DNA from: Cucumis sativus
Taxonomy: Eukaryota; Streptophyta; Magnoliopsida; Cucurbitales; Cucurbitaceae
Direction: 5' to 3'
NCBI RefSeq assembly: GCF_000004075.3
Contig: NC_026658.2
Location: forward strand, 1,240,001-1,304,000
DNA: 64,000 nucleotides
Both the position numbers and the translations under genes were made by a program. Under the pieces are notes generated by a model that saw only the letters and a program-made list of their open reading frames with translations, was not told where the DNA came from and ran no database searches. Each line of letters begins with the position of its first letter. The first letter of the stretch is position 1. Below, piece by piece: positions 26,286 to 37,985 of this stretch.

Positions 26286-29200
26286 ATGATCCCGCCGGAG
26301 CTTCAATCCCGCTCATTTCGCCCTTACATCTCCGCCTCTACCAGCGCCCCTTCCTTCTCCTCCATCACCAATGGCACCACCTCCTACGACCAAAACCCTA
26401 GTCCCTTTCTCGATCGTCGTGCTTCTTCTTCTTCTTCACCTTCTTCTTCTTCCTCCAGATCCTTCAACAATTCCCGTTTCTCCCCTTCTTCCTTCATCTA
26501 CAATTCTCGTATTGCCATTGCTCTTGTCCCTTCTGCTGCCTTCCTTCTCGACCTCGGCGGTACTCCCGTTATTGCTACTTTGACTCTTGGCCTTATGATT
26601 TCCTACATCCTTGATTCTCTCAATTTCAAGCCTGGTGCCTTTTTTGGTGTTTGGTTCTCTCTTCTTTTTTCTCAGATTGCTTTCTTCTTCAGTTCTTCTC
26701 TTAATCTCACTTTTAATTCCATTCCTTTGACTATCCTTGCTGCTTTCCTTTGCGCCGAGACTAATTTCTTGATTGGTGCATGGGCTTCGCTTCAGTTTAA
26801 GTGGATTCAGATCGAAAATCCTTCTATTGTTCTTGCTCTTGAGCGTCTTTTGTTTGCTTCTGTTCCGTTTGCTGCTTCGGCTATGTTTACTTGGGCCACT
26901 ATTTCTGCTGTTGGTATGGTTAATGCTTCTTATTATCTTATGGTATTCAATTGTGTCTTCTACTGGTTGTATTCTATTCCTCGTCTCTCGTCGTTCAAGA
27001 ATAAGCAAGAAGCGAAGTTTCATGGTGGAGAGATTCCTGATGATAATTTGATACTTGGTCCTTTGGAGAGCTGTATTCATACCTTGAATCTTTTGTTTTT
27101 TCCTCTGGTTTTTCACATTGCATCTCATCACTCGGTGGTGTTTTCTTCTGCTGCTTCCGTTTGTGATTTGCTGCTTCTCTTTTTCATTCCGTTTGTCTTT
27201 CAACTGTATGCGTCGACGAGAGGTGCACTTTGGTGGGTCTCTAAAAATGCCAATCAAGTACACAGTATTCGGGTCGTCAATGGGGCTGTTGCTTTAGTTG
27301 TAGTAGTTGTCTGTTTGGAAATTAGAGTTGTTTTCCACTCCTTTGGGCGATATATTCAGGTGCCACCGCCTTTTAATTACCTACTTGTTACTATAACGAT
27401 GCTCGGAGGGGCAGCTGGAGCTGGTGCTTATGTTATGGGTATGATCTCGGATGCTTTTAGTACGGTTGTGTTCACTACTTTGGCTGTGATCGTTAGTGCT
27501 GCCGGAGCAATTGTTGTAGGATTTCCAGTAATGGTACGTCATTAACTTTCTGTGATTTGAATATGTTGCATTTTTTTAATCCGCATACTGGGATGGATGG
27601 ATTTTATTGCACGTTTTGTGGTTGCAGTGCATATATCATCTTGATACGTAAACTATAAATGACAGTTGAGTTGCTTGTGTAGATTCTTGGTCGAGATATA
27701 TAAGTTTGATGGTGGATGTAGTTTTGCTGATACTTTAAAAGTTGAGCTGTTATTTCTTGAGGCAGGAAGCAAGAATTTCTTTAGTATCATTGGTTTTCTT
27801 CTCTAAAGGGGGAAGAGTAACTCTGAGTGAGTTAGAGGTGAGTGGAATTTCATTATGCTACCTTTTCCATTTTAAGATGTCAATCTCAGTGAGTAAGGAC
27901 ATTGAAAGGTTTATGAGAGGGAGGGGCTCACTTAATGAAGTGGGAGGTTTTTTCAAAGCATTTGGAGAGTGGGGGTTGGGCTTAGGTTTTAGTAATCTTC
28001 AGTTACATAACGAGGCTCTTTTGGCAAAATGATTGTGGTGCTTCCACTTGGAGGGAGCCTAATTCTTTGTAGCAAAGGATTATTGTAAGTATGGCCCTCA
28101 CCTTTTTGAATGGGTATAAGGTGGTAGCTTTAAGGTTTCTAAGAGCCCCTGGTTAGTTATTTTTCCTATGTTCTTTTAGTTTGTTAAAATCTTTATCGGG
28201 TATGGGTTGACTACTTATTTTTAACACTCTGAGTTTAGGAGGGCTCACGGATGAACTGAAAACACATTCGAGTGAGATGGATCTAAGGACATAAAAGTAT
28301 GGTTAAGAAAGGTTTAAATGAACTAAAAGTTACTACCTAATTTGATTATGTTTGCCAACATGAGCTTAGCTCAACTGGGACCTGTATGTACCTGAGGAAA
28401 GAGGTCTTGGGTTCAAATCTCTCCACCTCTGCCTTTATTTCAATATCTTTCCATTTTTTTTTTATTATGCTTGTCCGTAGAATTTCGACTTCATTAGAGC
28501 AGCACCTTTCTATTACTACCTATACCAACTAGGTGCACCTCCCTTTTTGGTGACTCAATCATAAAAACTCTAAAATTAAGTGCGCTTAGCTGTGGGAATC
28601 CTATGTTGGGTGACCTACTTGGAATTTTCTTAAGGTGCATGTGAGTGAGGACAAAGCATGCTAAAAAATCTTGTGTTGTTTTGTGGGGACAGCTTTCACT
28701 TTTAGGAGCCTTCGAGACAAGCAAGGATGCCGTAGCCAGGTCACAGAGGACGCTGGGGAATTCTGGGGCAATTAAGTGCTGAATTCTGGACTTAGGGCGT
28801 AACATTATTTCTAGTAGGATTTTTGGGTGGGAGAGAAACCCCCTTTGTTTCATTCCCTCATCTTTATCAATAGTTTGATAAGTGGTTGCATTTGGTAGCT
28901 TTTGTTTTGCCTTCCTTCGATAGATTTTCCCCTCTTTCCTTGGGTTTTCATTGCCCCCTTACTACTCAGGAGGTTGGCGAGGTGGTTTCAAATTTCAATT
29001 ATTCCCCCCTAGTTTACTCGTTTTGGTAGAGTTTTAGGTTTTGAAGCCTTACAAAAGCTTTTCCAGTAGCTTTTTCTTTTGGATTATTTCTGCCTCTTCT
29101 CCTCCATAAGGCACCTTTTTGTTTTCCTCTCTTTGAAAGGTGAAAATTTCCAAGGAAGTGAAATTTTTTGCCTTTCAAAGTTTGCATGGGGAGTGAATAA

Positions 29201-32200
29201 TCATGATCGTATTCATAGACTTGTCTACGGAGTAGGGTTCTTTGGCATTTTTTCTTTTTTTCTTTGCCAACTTTTTGGCTTGAGAATAGCTCTAGATTTT
29301 TTTCTGACGGGTGGAGGTTGAGGAAGAAGGATCTCTGGGAGTATATGTAATTCTTCTTTATGGGGGCTTGTTAACGGTGTTCTTCTTTTGTAACTATCGG
29401 CTTAGCCCTATTCTCTGGGGTCGAGACCCCTTCTTGTAATTGGGCGTGGAGGTTGTTTGTTTTTTGTAGGCCTCTTATATAATTTCATCTTTCTCAATGC
29501 CCAATGATGAAAGCTTGTATTTTTTTAATATAAGAAAAGTATTGTTTTTTTTTGTAAGAAACAAACCAAGCAGGTGATTCTTTGAAGATTTTCTCTCCCA
29601 AGGGATGTAATTTATCATTGAATGAGTTACAACATTTCCTTCTCAAATTTGAGAGCTTTTTTAATACCTATGGTCCTATGCAAGGTTTAGTCAGTTAGCT
29701 CTACCTCGTTTCATATTGTTTTCATCCTTTTGGCGTTTACGTTTTTTTTTTAAATTCATATTTATGATGCCATATATATCGTGATCAATTGGGACTCCTT
29801 ATTGTAAACCCGTTGGTATACAAGTGAAATCTGTTTCATTCAAGTAAATTGCTTTTGCAGCTCATGTTTTTAGTAGGTGTGTGTGTTTTGTTTCAAGCTG
29901 GTGTGTTGTTGCTTGGTTCCTCTGTTGCCATTTGTGCAGTTTCTTGTGCATTTCATCTTTATTTTATGTTCAATGAAAATAGAAGGTCTTCTTTTCATAA
30001 AAGAAGAAAAAGAAGAAAGAAACCCTTTGGTCTTTTGGGATATCTCATTTCTTTCTTTTTTTTCAACTGTTTCTTTCTTCAATAGTTTCCATTTCTTATA
30101 AAAAATGAAAGAGCATCAAAACAAAATTTTAAACTTCTTTATGGCATGTTTGAACTACCAATCTTTTGCTTTCTGAGTGTCATTCTTGACCAGGATGACA
30201 AAAGGGAAAGAACAAAAGAAAATGGAGCAAAGAATGAAAGAGCATAGAAATTAGCAATGAGGAAGATGAGGTGGTGTAATGTGAGGGGCAAGAAAGCGAA
30301 GTAGGTGGTGAGTGTGTGATTAATTTTAGGGGAGAAATAGAAAAGGCTGTGAGGAATAATGGTGTAATGTGAGGGCCAGTGTATTTGAAGTGTTGATTTT
30401 AAAACTATGTACGCTGCTTCAAAAGAATTCCTTCAAAACCATCTTGTCTTAAAAATCTTGTGAATCTTCTCTTTCCAAATAAGTGAATGAGTCAAAAGGA
30501 GGGCTTTAATCGTGTAGGTCAAAGTATCTTACCATTGCCATTGATTCTAATGCTCATCTAAAAGCCAAGCGTCAACCCAATTAGGATTTATGAATGTATT
30601 CCAACAAACAAATTCCTTAAAAGAGAAGAAATTCGAAAAGGGGTTAAGGCTTTCACATGACAAATTTTACTTGGGAGAAGGATCTTGATGGTGCATTATT
30701 TTTAGGAGGCATCAGGATGATCTAAACCATCTGTTTCTATGTAGTGTTGGAACTTCAATAGGAAACCGACCAAAGAAACATCTCAACTCTCTCAGGGACT
30801 TTGAATTACCAAATGGATTTTAGATTTAGTAAGGTGCATGAATGTTGAATCGGAGGAGAATGTATCTTTAGACTCTAGGAACCAACTTGCTTCACTTTTA
30901 GTTGGACCAAATCAAGTTTTTTAATAAACACACCCAACTGCCTAGCTCTTGATAAAAAAAGTCCCAATCTCACCCCAAATCCCAAACTTGGTGCTCAATA
31001 TGCTCACAAGTTGCTATGGAGGACCTTTGTTAGACAAATGAACATAGATATTGAGGAGAAAGGGGCTGAATCAGGCCAGCGATTCTCCTGGAAGTTCACA
31101 ATATTGAAGAATTGTGGGTACTGCTATTATTATTTATAAGATGCAAAAAATTCTTTAATCTTTTTGGCATTACTTTGAAGTTGAACCATTGGAAGTCAGT
31201 GAAGGGATTCTCTCCGTTCCCCCCCCCCCCCCCCCCCCCCCCCCCGTATTTGTCTTTGAGTACCAAATTTATGCTTTGTTCCTTTTTAACCTATACCTAA
31301 GGCCTTGGATATTTTCCACCTGCAAAGTGCATATCTTTTTTTTGTTGCCTGCATGCCATGAGATATTGAGAATTTGACATAAATTTCTTGTTTGCCACCT
31401 GTTTTCTTGCAGTTCCTTCCACTACCATCTGTGGCTGGTTTTTATCTGGCTCGGTTCTTTACAAAGAAGAGCTTGCCATCTTACTTTGCTTTTGTTGTGC
31501 TTGGGAGCTTGATGACTATGTGGTTTGTGATGCATAATTACTGGGATCTAAATATTTGGCTGGCTGGCATGTCCCTCAAGTCTTTCTGCAAACTCATTGT
31601 GGCTGATGTGGTTCTTGCCTTGGCTGTTCCTGGTCTAGCTATATTACCGTCAAAAGTTCAGTTTTTGACGGAAGCCTGTTTGATTGGCCATGCATTACTA
31701 CTATGTCATATTGAGAACCGTTTTCTAAGTTACTCCAGCATATATTATTATGGTCTTGACGATGATGTGGTTTATCCAAGCTATATGGTTATTATGACTA
31801 CATTCATTGGCTTGGTCCTGGTACGCAGATTATTTGTTGATAACAGAATTGGACCAAAGGCAGTCTGGGTTCTCACTTGTCTGTATGCTTCAAAGCTGGC
31901 TATGCTGTTTATTGCTTCCAAATCTGTTGTATGGGTGTCAGCTATTCTCTTACTGGCCGTTTCACCCCCATTGCTCCTTTACAAGTAATATAATGAACTT
32001 ATTCTTTATTCCATTTACGTTGATGATATTAAGACTTAAAATTTTCAATCGGGATCTTGCAGAGATAAATCAAGAACAGCCTCCAAAATGAAGGCATGGC
32101 AAGGTTATGCACATGCTGGAGTTGTTGCTTTAGCAGTGTGGATTTTCCGTGAAACAATATTTGAAGCCCTTCAATGGTTTAATGGGAGACCACCATCAGA

Positions 32201-34108
32201 TGGTTTGCTTTTAGGGTGCTGTATTTTTATGGCAGGGTTGGCTTGCATACCATTAGTTGCTCTCCACTTTCCTCATGTCCTGGTATTTATGTCTAATTTT
32301 TTTCATGCCCTCTTTCCTGTTTACTTTGTAATCTGTCTGACTTGAACTTCTTAATTTCAAATGTTTAAACAATGATGCGATTTGATGCTCCATATTAACA
32401 ACTGGTATATATTATTTTTCCTGTTTTGAAGAACATTAGTCAATCTAAGAAGTATCTACGAACTTGCATGTGTAAGACTGTTATTTCTGAGTTTGAGGTG
32501 GCATCTAAGCTATTCCAAGTCTCGCTAGGTGATATTATCATAGTCGTTTTAGTGGTTCTTTGCTGTTTTTTGTAAACCATTTGTGAGTTTTCTCGAAGCT
32601 CCCCAAACTTTCTTAATTGGAACAGACAGTTCTTTTATTAGGAAAAAAACATTAGTCATTACTTTTTTGGCTTTTGCTTTGAGCTGTTTGCCAATTTATT
32701 TTTCTACAATACGACATTCACTAATGAAATAATTTCTATTTTGTTACTTCCTTTTTTGCAGTCAGCGAAGAGATGCTTAGTACTAGTTGTGGCAACTGGT
32801 TTGCTATTTATCTTGATGCAGCCACCAATTCCCTTGTCTTGGACGTACCGTTCTGATCTTATTAAAGCTGCCCGTCAGTCCTCTGATGATATTTCCATCT
32901 ATGGTTTTGTTGCCTCAAAACCTACCTGGCCTTCTTGGCTGCTTATGTTAGCAATTCTGCTCACTCTTTCAGCTATCACATCCATAATACCCATTAAATA
33001 TTTTGCTGAGTTGAGAGTATTGTACTCCATAGCTATGGGTATTGCACTTGGCATTTACATATCTGCTGAGTACTTTCTTCAGGCAGCTGTTCTGCATATC
33101 CTTATTGTTGTGACCATGGTTTGTGCTTCGGTGTTTGTGGTGTTCACTCATTTTCCATCTGCTTCAAGCACCAAGGTCTTACCTTGGGTGTTTGCGTTGC
33201 TTGTTGCACTATTCCCTGTGACATATCTTCTGGAAGGGCAAGTAAGGTTAAACAGCATTTTAGGAGACAGCGTTAGAAATATGGGAGAGGAAGAGCAGAT
33301 GATCACAACACTATTAGCAGTTGAAGGAGCAAGGACATCGTTGCTTGGCCTTTATGCAGCAATCTTCGTGCTAATTGCATTAGAAATAAAGTTTGAACTT
33401 GCGTCTCTCGTGAGAGAGAAAACTTCTGAAAGGGGTGGAATGAGACACACAAAATCTGGTGAAAGTAGCATTGGTAGTCTTAACACAAGAACAAGATTTA
33501 TGCAACAACGACGGGCTTCTTCCATGTCAACATTCACCATGAAGCGAATGACAGCTGAAGGAGCATGGATGCCAGCAGTTGGCAATGTTGCTACAGTGAT
33601 GTGTTTCGCTATATGCTTAATTTTGAATGTCAATCTCACAGGTGGTTCAAACTATGCTATATTTTTTCTTGCTCCTATCCTTCTGCTCTTGAACCAGGAC
33701 TCAGATTTTGTTGCTGGATTTGGAGATAAGCAAAGATATTTCCCTGTTACCATAGTAATATCAGCATACTTGATCCTCACTGCAATATACAACATAGGAG
33801 AAGATGTTTGGCATGGAAATGCTGGATGGGGTCTAGATATCGGTGGGCCAGATTGGATATTTGCTGTTAAAAACTTAGCTCTTCTCGTTCTTACATTCCC
33901 AAGTCAGATCCTTTTCAACAGATTTGTATGGAGCTTTACGAAGCATTCGGACTCAACACCACTGCTAACGGTGCCCCTTAATCTACCATCTGCCATCATG
34001 ACAGATGTGCTTAAGGTTAGAATATTGGGGATTTTAGGAATTATTTATTCCTTCGCCCAATATATAATCTCCAGACAACAGTATATGTCGGGATTAAAGT
34101 ATATTTAG
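26286..34108 (+). CDS. NEF1: NO EXINE FORMATION 1 (NEF1) family membrane protein
   Basis: NEF1 in Arabidopsis is a large integral membrane protein, thought to act in the plastid envelope, needed for primexine and pollen exine patterning. Exons are 26286-27533, 31413-31984, 32063-32282 and 32762-34108; all introns are GT-AG, frame is kept, and the product is 1128 residues, close to the roughly 1120 I recall for Arabidopsis NEF1. The N-terminus MIPPELQSRSFRP is followed by a serine-rich stretch (about 45-65), then many hydrophobic segments of membrane-spanning length, a hydrophilic loop in the last exon (RTRFMQQRRASSMSTFTMKR), and a C-terminus ending SRQQYMSGLKYI. The last exon reads through a possible donor at 34016 because the following residues are clearly protein-like. 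Intron 1 is 3.9 kb and hosts a LINE relic. It converges on the NPF gene downstream. Confidence 0.9.
27740..29540 (+). mobile_element. LINE (non-LTR) retrotransposon relic in NEF1 intron 1
   Basis: Broken frames on the gene's own strand spell the end of a plant LINE reverse-transcriptase ORF. At 27770-28030 are 'ARISLV', 'FFKAFGEWGLGLGFSNLQ' and 'LHNEALLAK'. At about 29130-29230 is 'FAWGVNNHDRIHRLVYG', the RVT zinc-binding region, followed by a typical LINE 3' end with T-rich DNA to about 29540. Many stops and frameshifts show it is dead. A tRNA-like sequence (28362-28434) and unrelated DNA lie within it. A second possible fragment follows at 30.65-30.76 kb ('RRHQDDLNHLFLCS'). Confidence 0.72.
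28362..28434 (+). repeat. tRNA-like (SINE-like) sequence with box A and box B
   Basis: TAGCTCAACTGG at 28367-28378 fits the RNA polymerase III box A, and GGTTCAAATCT at 28410-28420 fits box B exactly, at tRNA-like spacing. The T stem pairs only partly and the acceptor stem does not close, so it is not called a functional tRNA. It lies in the LINE relic of NEF1 intron 1. Confidence 0.5.
29541..31412 (+). other. Rest of NEF1 intron 1
   Basis: This holds unclassified intronic DNA. A short piece near 30705-30760 resembles the zinc-binding end of LINE reverse transcriptases. A run of 27 cytosines is listed separately. The intron ends with a T-rich tract and 'cttgcag' at 31412. Confidence 0.5.
31219..31245 (+). 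repeat. Poly-C run, 27 bp
   Basis: There are 27 consecutive C about 170 bp before the second NEF1 exon. Frames crossing it (proline-rich) are artefacts. The exact length may be unreliable in an assembly. Confidence 0.9.
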
Positions 34109-35430
34109 ACAGATTGTACTCTGTAGATTATGTGGTGCAATTTTCGAACAAGCAGTGCAATTAAGGTTCGTTACTCCAGTCTTTGCTGCTTATGGTATTT
34201 ACTATTGCTTTTCCAAGGCCTTAATGATTTTGCTTTTTCTTTCATTCTATAGGAGGCTAGTGATTTTTAAGAATATTCCCATTTGTCTAACCTCCTTGAC
34301 GAATCAATGGTATCTCTTACATTTGTCGGCCCAGCTACATGTTTCAATTTTGATTGAGCATGTTATATGATAACAATGTACTAGAATCTGGCCATGCTTA
34401 TTATGTCGGGGAATTTTGACATGCGACGCCACTAGGTTCTCAATTTATTGCCTGGACTTCGGGTGATTGGCTCATCTTTATCATGGGACACTGAATTTTT
34501 GTTTCATGTATAACACACACGGATTCCATCTGACTGCGCTTGTTTTATTTTCATTTAGAATCTGTTCATTCAGCACACATAGTTCAATTCCCCATTTTCT
34601 TTCTTCTGGAAGGTGGCTTCCCTCATGGTTAGTTCTTAGGACCAAACTCTACATTTTTCAAGGAATAGTGAGTGACCAAACTCTTGCATTTTTACCTTGC
34701 AAATAATAATAATTAGTTATGTAATTTGTATGACTGCTGCTGATTCTGATCAACTCTTTTTTCGATAGATTAGCAAGAGAACAATGCGCACGTCTTTACA
34801 CCCGTATTGAAATAACACTAATGGAACTTGTTAATCCAACTTCCAGTGCAGGATATGGCTTTGTAGTAAGTAGTAATAAGACACCGACTTTAGGAATAAT
34901 TCTTAGCTTTATTATGCTTATCCCCGTTTTATTTCTCTTCATATTATGAACATTTGAAGGGACAAATACTTTGGTTATTAGTTTGATTCTACTCATTATT
35001 TCTTTTACTGGGGTTTAAGTAGGACCCTTCAAAATAAGGTGTTGTGTTTTTGTGTAACGAGGTTCTAAAATTGTTCCATCAAGATGCCAATTACGAGTTT
35101 CGTTGTGTAGCTGTAGCAGCCTTTGTCGTCATAGTCGTTGCGACCACCTCCCTCAGTCTTGCATTATCTTTGTGAACCGTTCCTTCTCATCAGTCATCAT
35201 CATTGTCAAAGACTTGAAAAGTAGAATTGAGGAAAAATGTAATAGACCTAAAACTAAGAAGCAGCCGACCGACCTGGTCAATTCTACGTCTCAAAAATCC
35301 AACAATTGTGTCCAGCTCTAATTCATATCATCTGATGTGAGAACAACTGATTTAGAATAATGGTTACCTACTGTTAGTTTAGGTTTAAAAAAATTCAAAA
35401 TATGCCAATCAATTTGTTGGATGGTTTCCA

Positions 35431-35486
<56 letters not shown>

Positions 35487-37985
35487 AAAATAATTATAAA
35501 TGACAATGCCCCTATATTTAACCCTATATATATATATATATAAATTATGGATATCTATTAACATTTTAATTATATATTTACATATAGAATATTATGCTTT
35601 TTATTTGAAAATTTGTAATGTTTTTTTAAATAGAATTGAAACTTCTCAAAATTTTATTTGGTTTAAAATATACGAAAATTACTTAAAAGGAATTATTATG
35701 AAAAAGGAAAAAGAAACTATTTACCCAATATTTCAAAAAAAAAAAAAACAAAAAACTTAAATTTGGATAAATTTCGCTATATTTCATATTTTTCTATTTT
35801 TAAAAATACAAGAAAAAAAAATGTTTCAATGAGAATCTATTTTCTACTTTTCGGGTGATGAAGGAAAGGAGTGGAAAAGCCTTCTTCATCCCCACCCTAC
35901 CCGTGGGCATCTCTTTTATCGAGCACGTTGGATTTGCGTTTGGCTTATTTTGGTTGTAGGGTATTATTTTCGGCTCGAATTTTTGTTAATTTTTGGCCTT
36001 GTTTTCTTTTCTTCTTATTATCTTATGTTATTTACATCACTCTAGCCAAAATCATCTCTAGTATTTATTACATCACTTTTATAATACAATTGCATTCTAG
36101 TTTTACTATTATATACCAAAGATATTTTTGTTATTATTAGCTATCGTTTAACAGTTTAAAAGACTATCAATTAAGAAATATGTTTTCGACCAAAGGGGAG
36201 AATACTTATTTGCTTTTGGAGTGTAGTATTTTGAAAATTATTTGATAGAATCTGTCTTGTAGTTTGGGTATGAAAGTGATTATTGAGTATAATCTTTGCA
36301 TACGATTAGGGTAAAGTGATTACGCCTCTACTACTCTATTGTCACTTGAATTGTCCATTTTGTTAGACTTTTCTTTGAGGATCACTACTGAAATTATCTT
36401 CCTACTTTCATTAGTATATGATTAATATTATCAGCAGATAGATTATCAAAGTACCCCTTCTACTACGACAAATTATTCACTCTATTCTCTTGATTTGATT
36501 GCGAGATGGATATATTGTCATTTACTTATAGAAAATAAATACGACTTCCCTTTCAAAAAGTTTATGAATATCATGGTTACGTTTATTTGATTATCGGTTT
36601 GCTATCCTGTGAAATTTAGTCCATAAACTTTTGATTTTACGTCTTCAAACGTCTTAATTTTTTTATGTGTTCAAAGTGAAATTATGGATGACATTGAACG
36701 AGGAGACTTTGTGATCCTTTATTCAAAGAAAAAATAGTTGGAAATGAGAATAAAATCTCTGGAATTAAAAAGCCTAAATTAGGATCAATTTTTTATACTT
36801 TCTTTTATTTAATAAGATTGATCTATAAACTTTTAAATATTTTATTTTAGTTATTTACCACTATTTGGTAATCATTTTACTTTATTTTTTTATAAAAATT
36901 AAATATATAAACTCTACTTCTACCTTTAAATATTTTCCTTTTTTCCAGTTCTTTAAAAAATTAAGTTAGATTTTGAAAATAAAGCTTTTATAAAATTTAA
37001 CTAATAATCTAGTCTTAAGACAAAATACATTTAATTTTCAAAAATAAAAAAAACGAAAACGAAAATGTTACCAAATAATTTTTAATATATTATTGTTTCC
37101 TAACTTTCTAGTTTCCATTAATCATTTTACAATACTCAAATTCATCTTACTAATCTAAAATCAAGTATTCTAACAAAAACAAAAAGATATATTAAGGTTT
37201 TTTTAATCTAAAATCATTGACTAATGAAAATTTTGGCATAATTACAAAAAGATCTGGAGACCAAACATCAAATAAAATTACATTATGTTGTCCACTTTTC
37301 TACGGATGTTTTCAAAAATCAATTTAAGTTTTAGAAAATTTTAAAAAATAAAAATATATAGTTTCTAAAATTTTATTTTTATATTTATATTTAGGTTAAA
37401 TTCACCGATTTCCTATAAAAAAAAAATAAAAACGAGAAAACAAACATAAATTTTAAAAACTAAAAAAGAAATAGTTATCCAACCCAACTCTTACTAAACA
37501 ATTTTAAAGCAAAATGGGGATGGAAGGAAGGTTGGAATCATAAAATGTTCAAAGGTTTAGGTCCTTACAAAGAGATGTCATAATTAATGTTTGAAATTAA
37601 ATTTAAATTTTAATATAATAATAAGACAATAAAATAAAACTTTGTAGTTGCACACTGCTGAGCATTTAATTTCATCATAATTATTATTGCCAACTATATA
37701 ATTGGTTGGTGACATTAAATTCCAATACTCAATTCTAATTCCAAACAGCTGCATGATCATGACATTTTATATTCTTTTCAACGAAACGAGTAGTGTGATT
37801 CTTCTCCGCCAAGATCATACCTCTAATTTCAAACTTGATAGTATACGTTGTAACAAGAAGGATATGGAAATAAGTTTTGTTTTCTTTACTATTACTAAAG
37901 CTGTGAATAAATATAGAAGAAGTAGGTTTGGTTTCTTTTTCTACATTTCTAAAAATAAACTGTAAGCAATGATATGGATGGAATC
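34109..37985. other. Convergent intergenic region between NEF1 and NPF genes
   Basis: The first part is probably the NEF1 3' untranslated region. A possible in-frame exon pair (34769-34865 and 35062-35175) is discussed as a finding. An AT microsatellite lies at 35434-35484. From about 35.5 to 37.9 kb I see only AT-rich spacer. Confidence 0.5.
35434..35484. repeat. (AT)n microsatellite, about 25 units
   Basis: This is an unbroken alternating AT run of about 50 bp. Confidence 0.95.

Noticed and set aside
26436..27263. 275-codon antisense frame inside NEF1 exon 1
   Set aside because: It is basic, Arg/Lys/Ser-rich and exactly antisense to a clearly conserved exon, so it is a codon-composition shadow.
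31112..31377. Proline-rich frames through the poly-C run
   Set aside because: Homopolymer artefact just before a NEF1 exon.
34014..34022. Possible splice donor (AAG|gttaga) that would end NEF1 exon 4 early
   Set aside because: The reading frame beyond it continues with conserved-looking membrane protein sequence to a stop at 34108, so readthrough is the better model.
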